Source: Gemmatimonas aurantiaca T-27 (GTDB taxonomy: Bacteria > Gemmatimonadota > Gemmatimonadetes > Gemmatimonadales > Gemmatimonadaceae). From it: a DNA stretch of 64,000 nt. This document shows, one piece after another, positions 63,630 through 64,000 of this stretch. Numbering within the stretch: the first letter of the stretch is position 1; the number at the start of each line of letters is the position of its first letter. The notes beneath the pieces are model-generated. The model did no database searches. It was not told the origin of the DNA and was given only the letters and a program-made list of their open reading frames with translations. The DNA lies in NCBI RefSeq assembly GCF_000010305.1, contig NC_012489.1, forward strand, positions 4,572,965-4,636,964, written 5' to 3'. The translations under genes and the position numbers were made by a program.

Positions 63630-63794
63630 TCAGGCGCCCGCGTACTTCGACGGGAGCTTGACGGTCAGCTGCTTGCGCCCCTTACGGCGGCGGCGAGCGA
63701 GGACTTCGCGACCCCACTTCGTCTCCATGCGCGCACGGAAACCATGCTTGCGGATACGACGCGTGTTGCGCGGACGATAAGTGGGCTTGCCCAT
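63630..63794 (-). CDS. rpmH: 50S ribosomal protein L34
   Basis: This 54-aa basic protein begins [20 protein letters not shown] and continues with [16 protein letters not shown], the invariant L34 sequence, ending KLPSKYAGA. The ATG is at 63794. It heads the conserved rpmH-rnpA-yidD-yidC-mnmE transcript that normally lies beside dnaA and the replication origin. Confidence 0.98.
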   Translation of the reverse strand: MGKPTYRPRNTRRIRKHGFRARMETKWGREVLARRRRKGRKQLTVKLPSKYAGA

Positions 63795-64000
63795 GACAAA
63801 CTCTGACGGAAACGGATTGACGTGGTGACGGAAATAGCCTCGGAACTTACCCCGCCCGGTAGCGTCCGGTCAAGGGGTCCCGCTCGCCAAATGTATCTCT
63901 GACAACGAGTTGCCCACCAACCCCTCCACTTGCTTGCGAACACGTATCGGCCAGAGGGGCGAACGATTAGACATGTCCAGCCGAAGCCCGGTCGATTGAC
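63795..64000. other. Upstream region of rpmH at window end
   Basis: These 206 bases hold the rpmH promoter region, and origin-related sequence may lie beyond. No exact DnaA box (TTATCCACA) was seen, and no gene is evident before the window ends. Confidence 0.5.

Noticed and set aside
63665..63943. 92-codon minus-strand frame overlapping rpmH
   Set aside because: Out of frame with the unmistakable L34 sequence at 63630-63794.
63795..64000. Possible replication origin
   Set aside because: Gene order suggests oriC is near, but no DnaA box cluster or dnaA gene is visible before the window ends.

Overview
The window is a high-GC bacterial chromosome segment. It carries many secreted proteins of the TPR, beta-propeller, Ig-like/metalloprotease and glycogen-binding-domain kinds. 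This style, together with the rpmH-rnpA-yidD-yidC-mnmE block at the right end, suggests a member of the Gemmatimonadota. That assignment is an inference from gene style and base composition, not from a marker search. The right end is the conserved neighbourhood usually found next to dnaA/oriC.

Layout, left to right. 1-5000 (+): the end of a type VI secretion cluster, with a ClpV/TssH ATPase (cut by the window edge), VgrG, a DUF6931-like protein and a PAAR tip protein. 5064-8262: queD, then a secreted TPR-like protein overlapping a lipoprotein. 8247-15876 (-): a class II lanthipeptide locus with two mersacidin/lichenicidin-type precursor genes, one LanM, one C39-peptidase LanT and two membrane proteins; each precursor gene is followed by a perfect inverted repeat. 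16142-16214 (-): tRNA-Phe with its own terminator, which separates it from the lanthipeptide operon. 16294-21487 (-): two secreted proteins, an AraC regulator, queF, a rhomboid protease, ddl and a small unknown.

21681-25412 (+): a lipoprotein, then an ECF sigma factor translationally coupled to a membrane protein with an AMPK/CBM48-like glycogen-binding domain, a secreted helical protein and a second secreted protein ending in a similar domain. 25422-31655: a pentapeptide-repeat protein, ornithine aminotransferase and arginase divergent from an Lrp/AsnC regulator, a kelch-like secreted protein and a cystathionine beta-synthase. 31890-34250 (+): an Ig-like/HExxH lipoprotein. 34300-40599 (-): glutaminyl cyclase, then a DNA maintenance run of holA, a SPOR protein, mutS and mug with overlapping or nearly overlapping junctions. 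40664-43771 (-): an anti-sigma-like protein, an ECF sigma factor, a Nudix hydrolase and a SET-domain methyltransferase with a histone H1-like tail. 43807-46529 (-): an M16 peptidase pair. 46594-53425: a leishmanolysin-like lipoprotein, a YdcF protein, a beta-CASP nuclease, a BON-domain protein and a glycosyltransferase remnant. 53501-59794: a sigma-54 activator with a degenerate receiver, LOG, an MprF-like protein, upp, a DUF2225 protein and an orphan zincin. 59873-63794 (-): mnmE, yidC, yidD, rnpA, rpmH.

The best candidate for a new system is the lanthipeptide locus: two divergent precursors with the same leader, a single LanM, hairpins after each precursor, and membrane proteins in place of a recognisable LanFEG immunity transporter. 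Second are the ECF sigma/glycogen-binding module and the SET-H1-tail protein. No rRNA, CRISPR array or insertion sequence was recognised.
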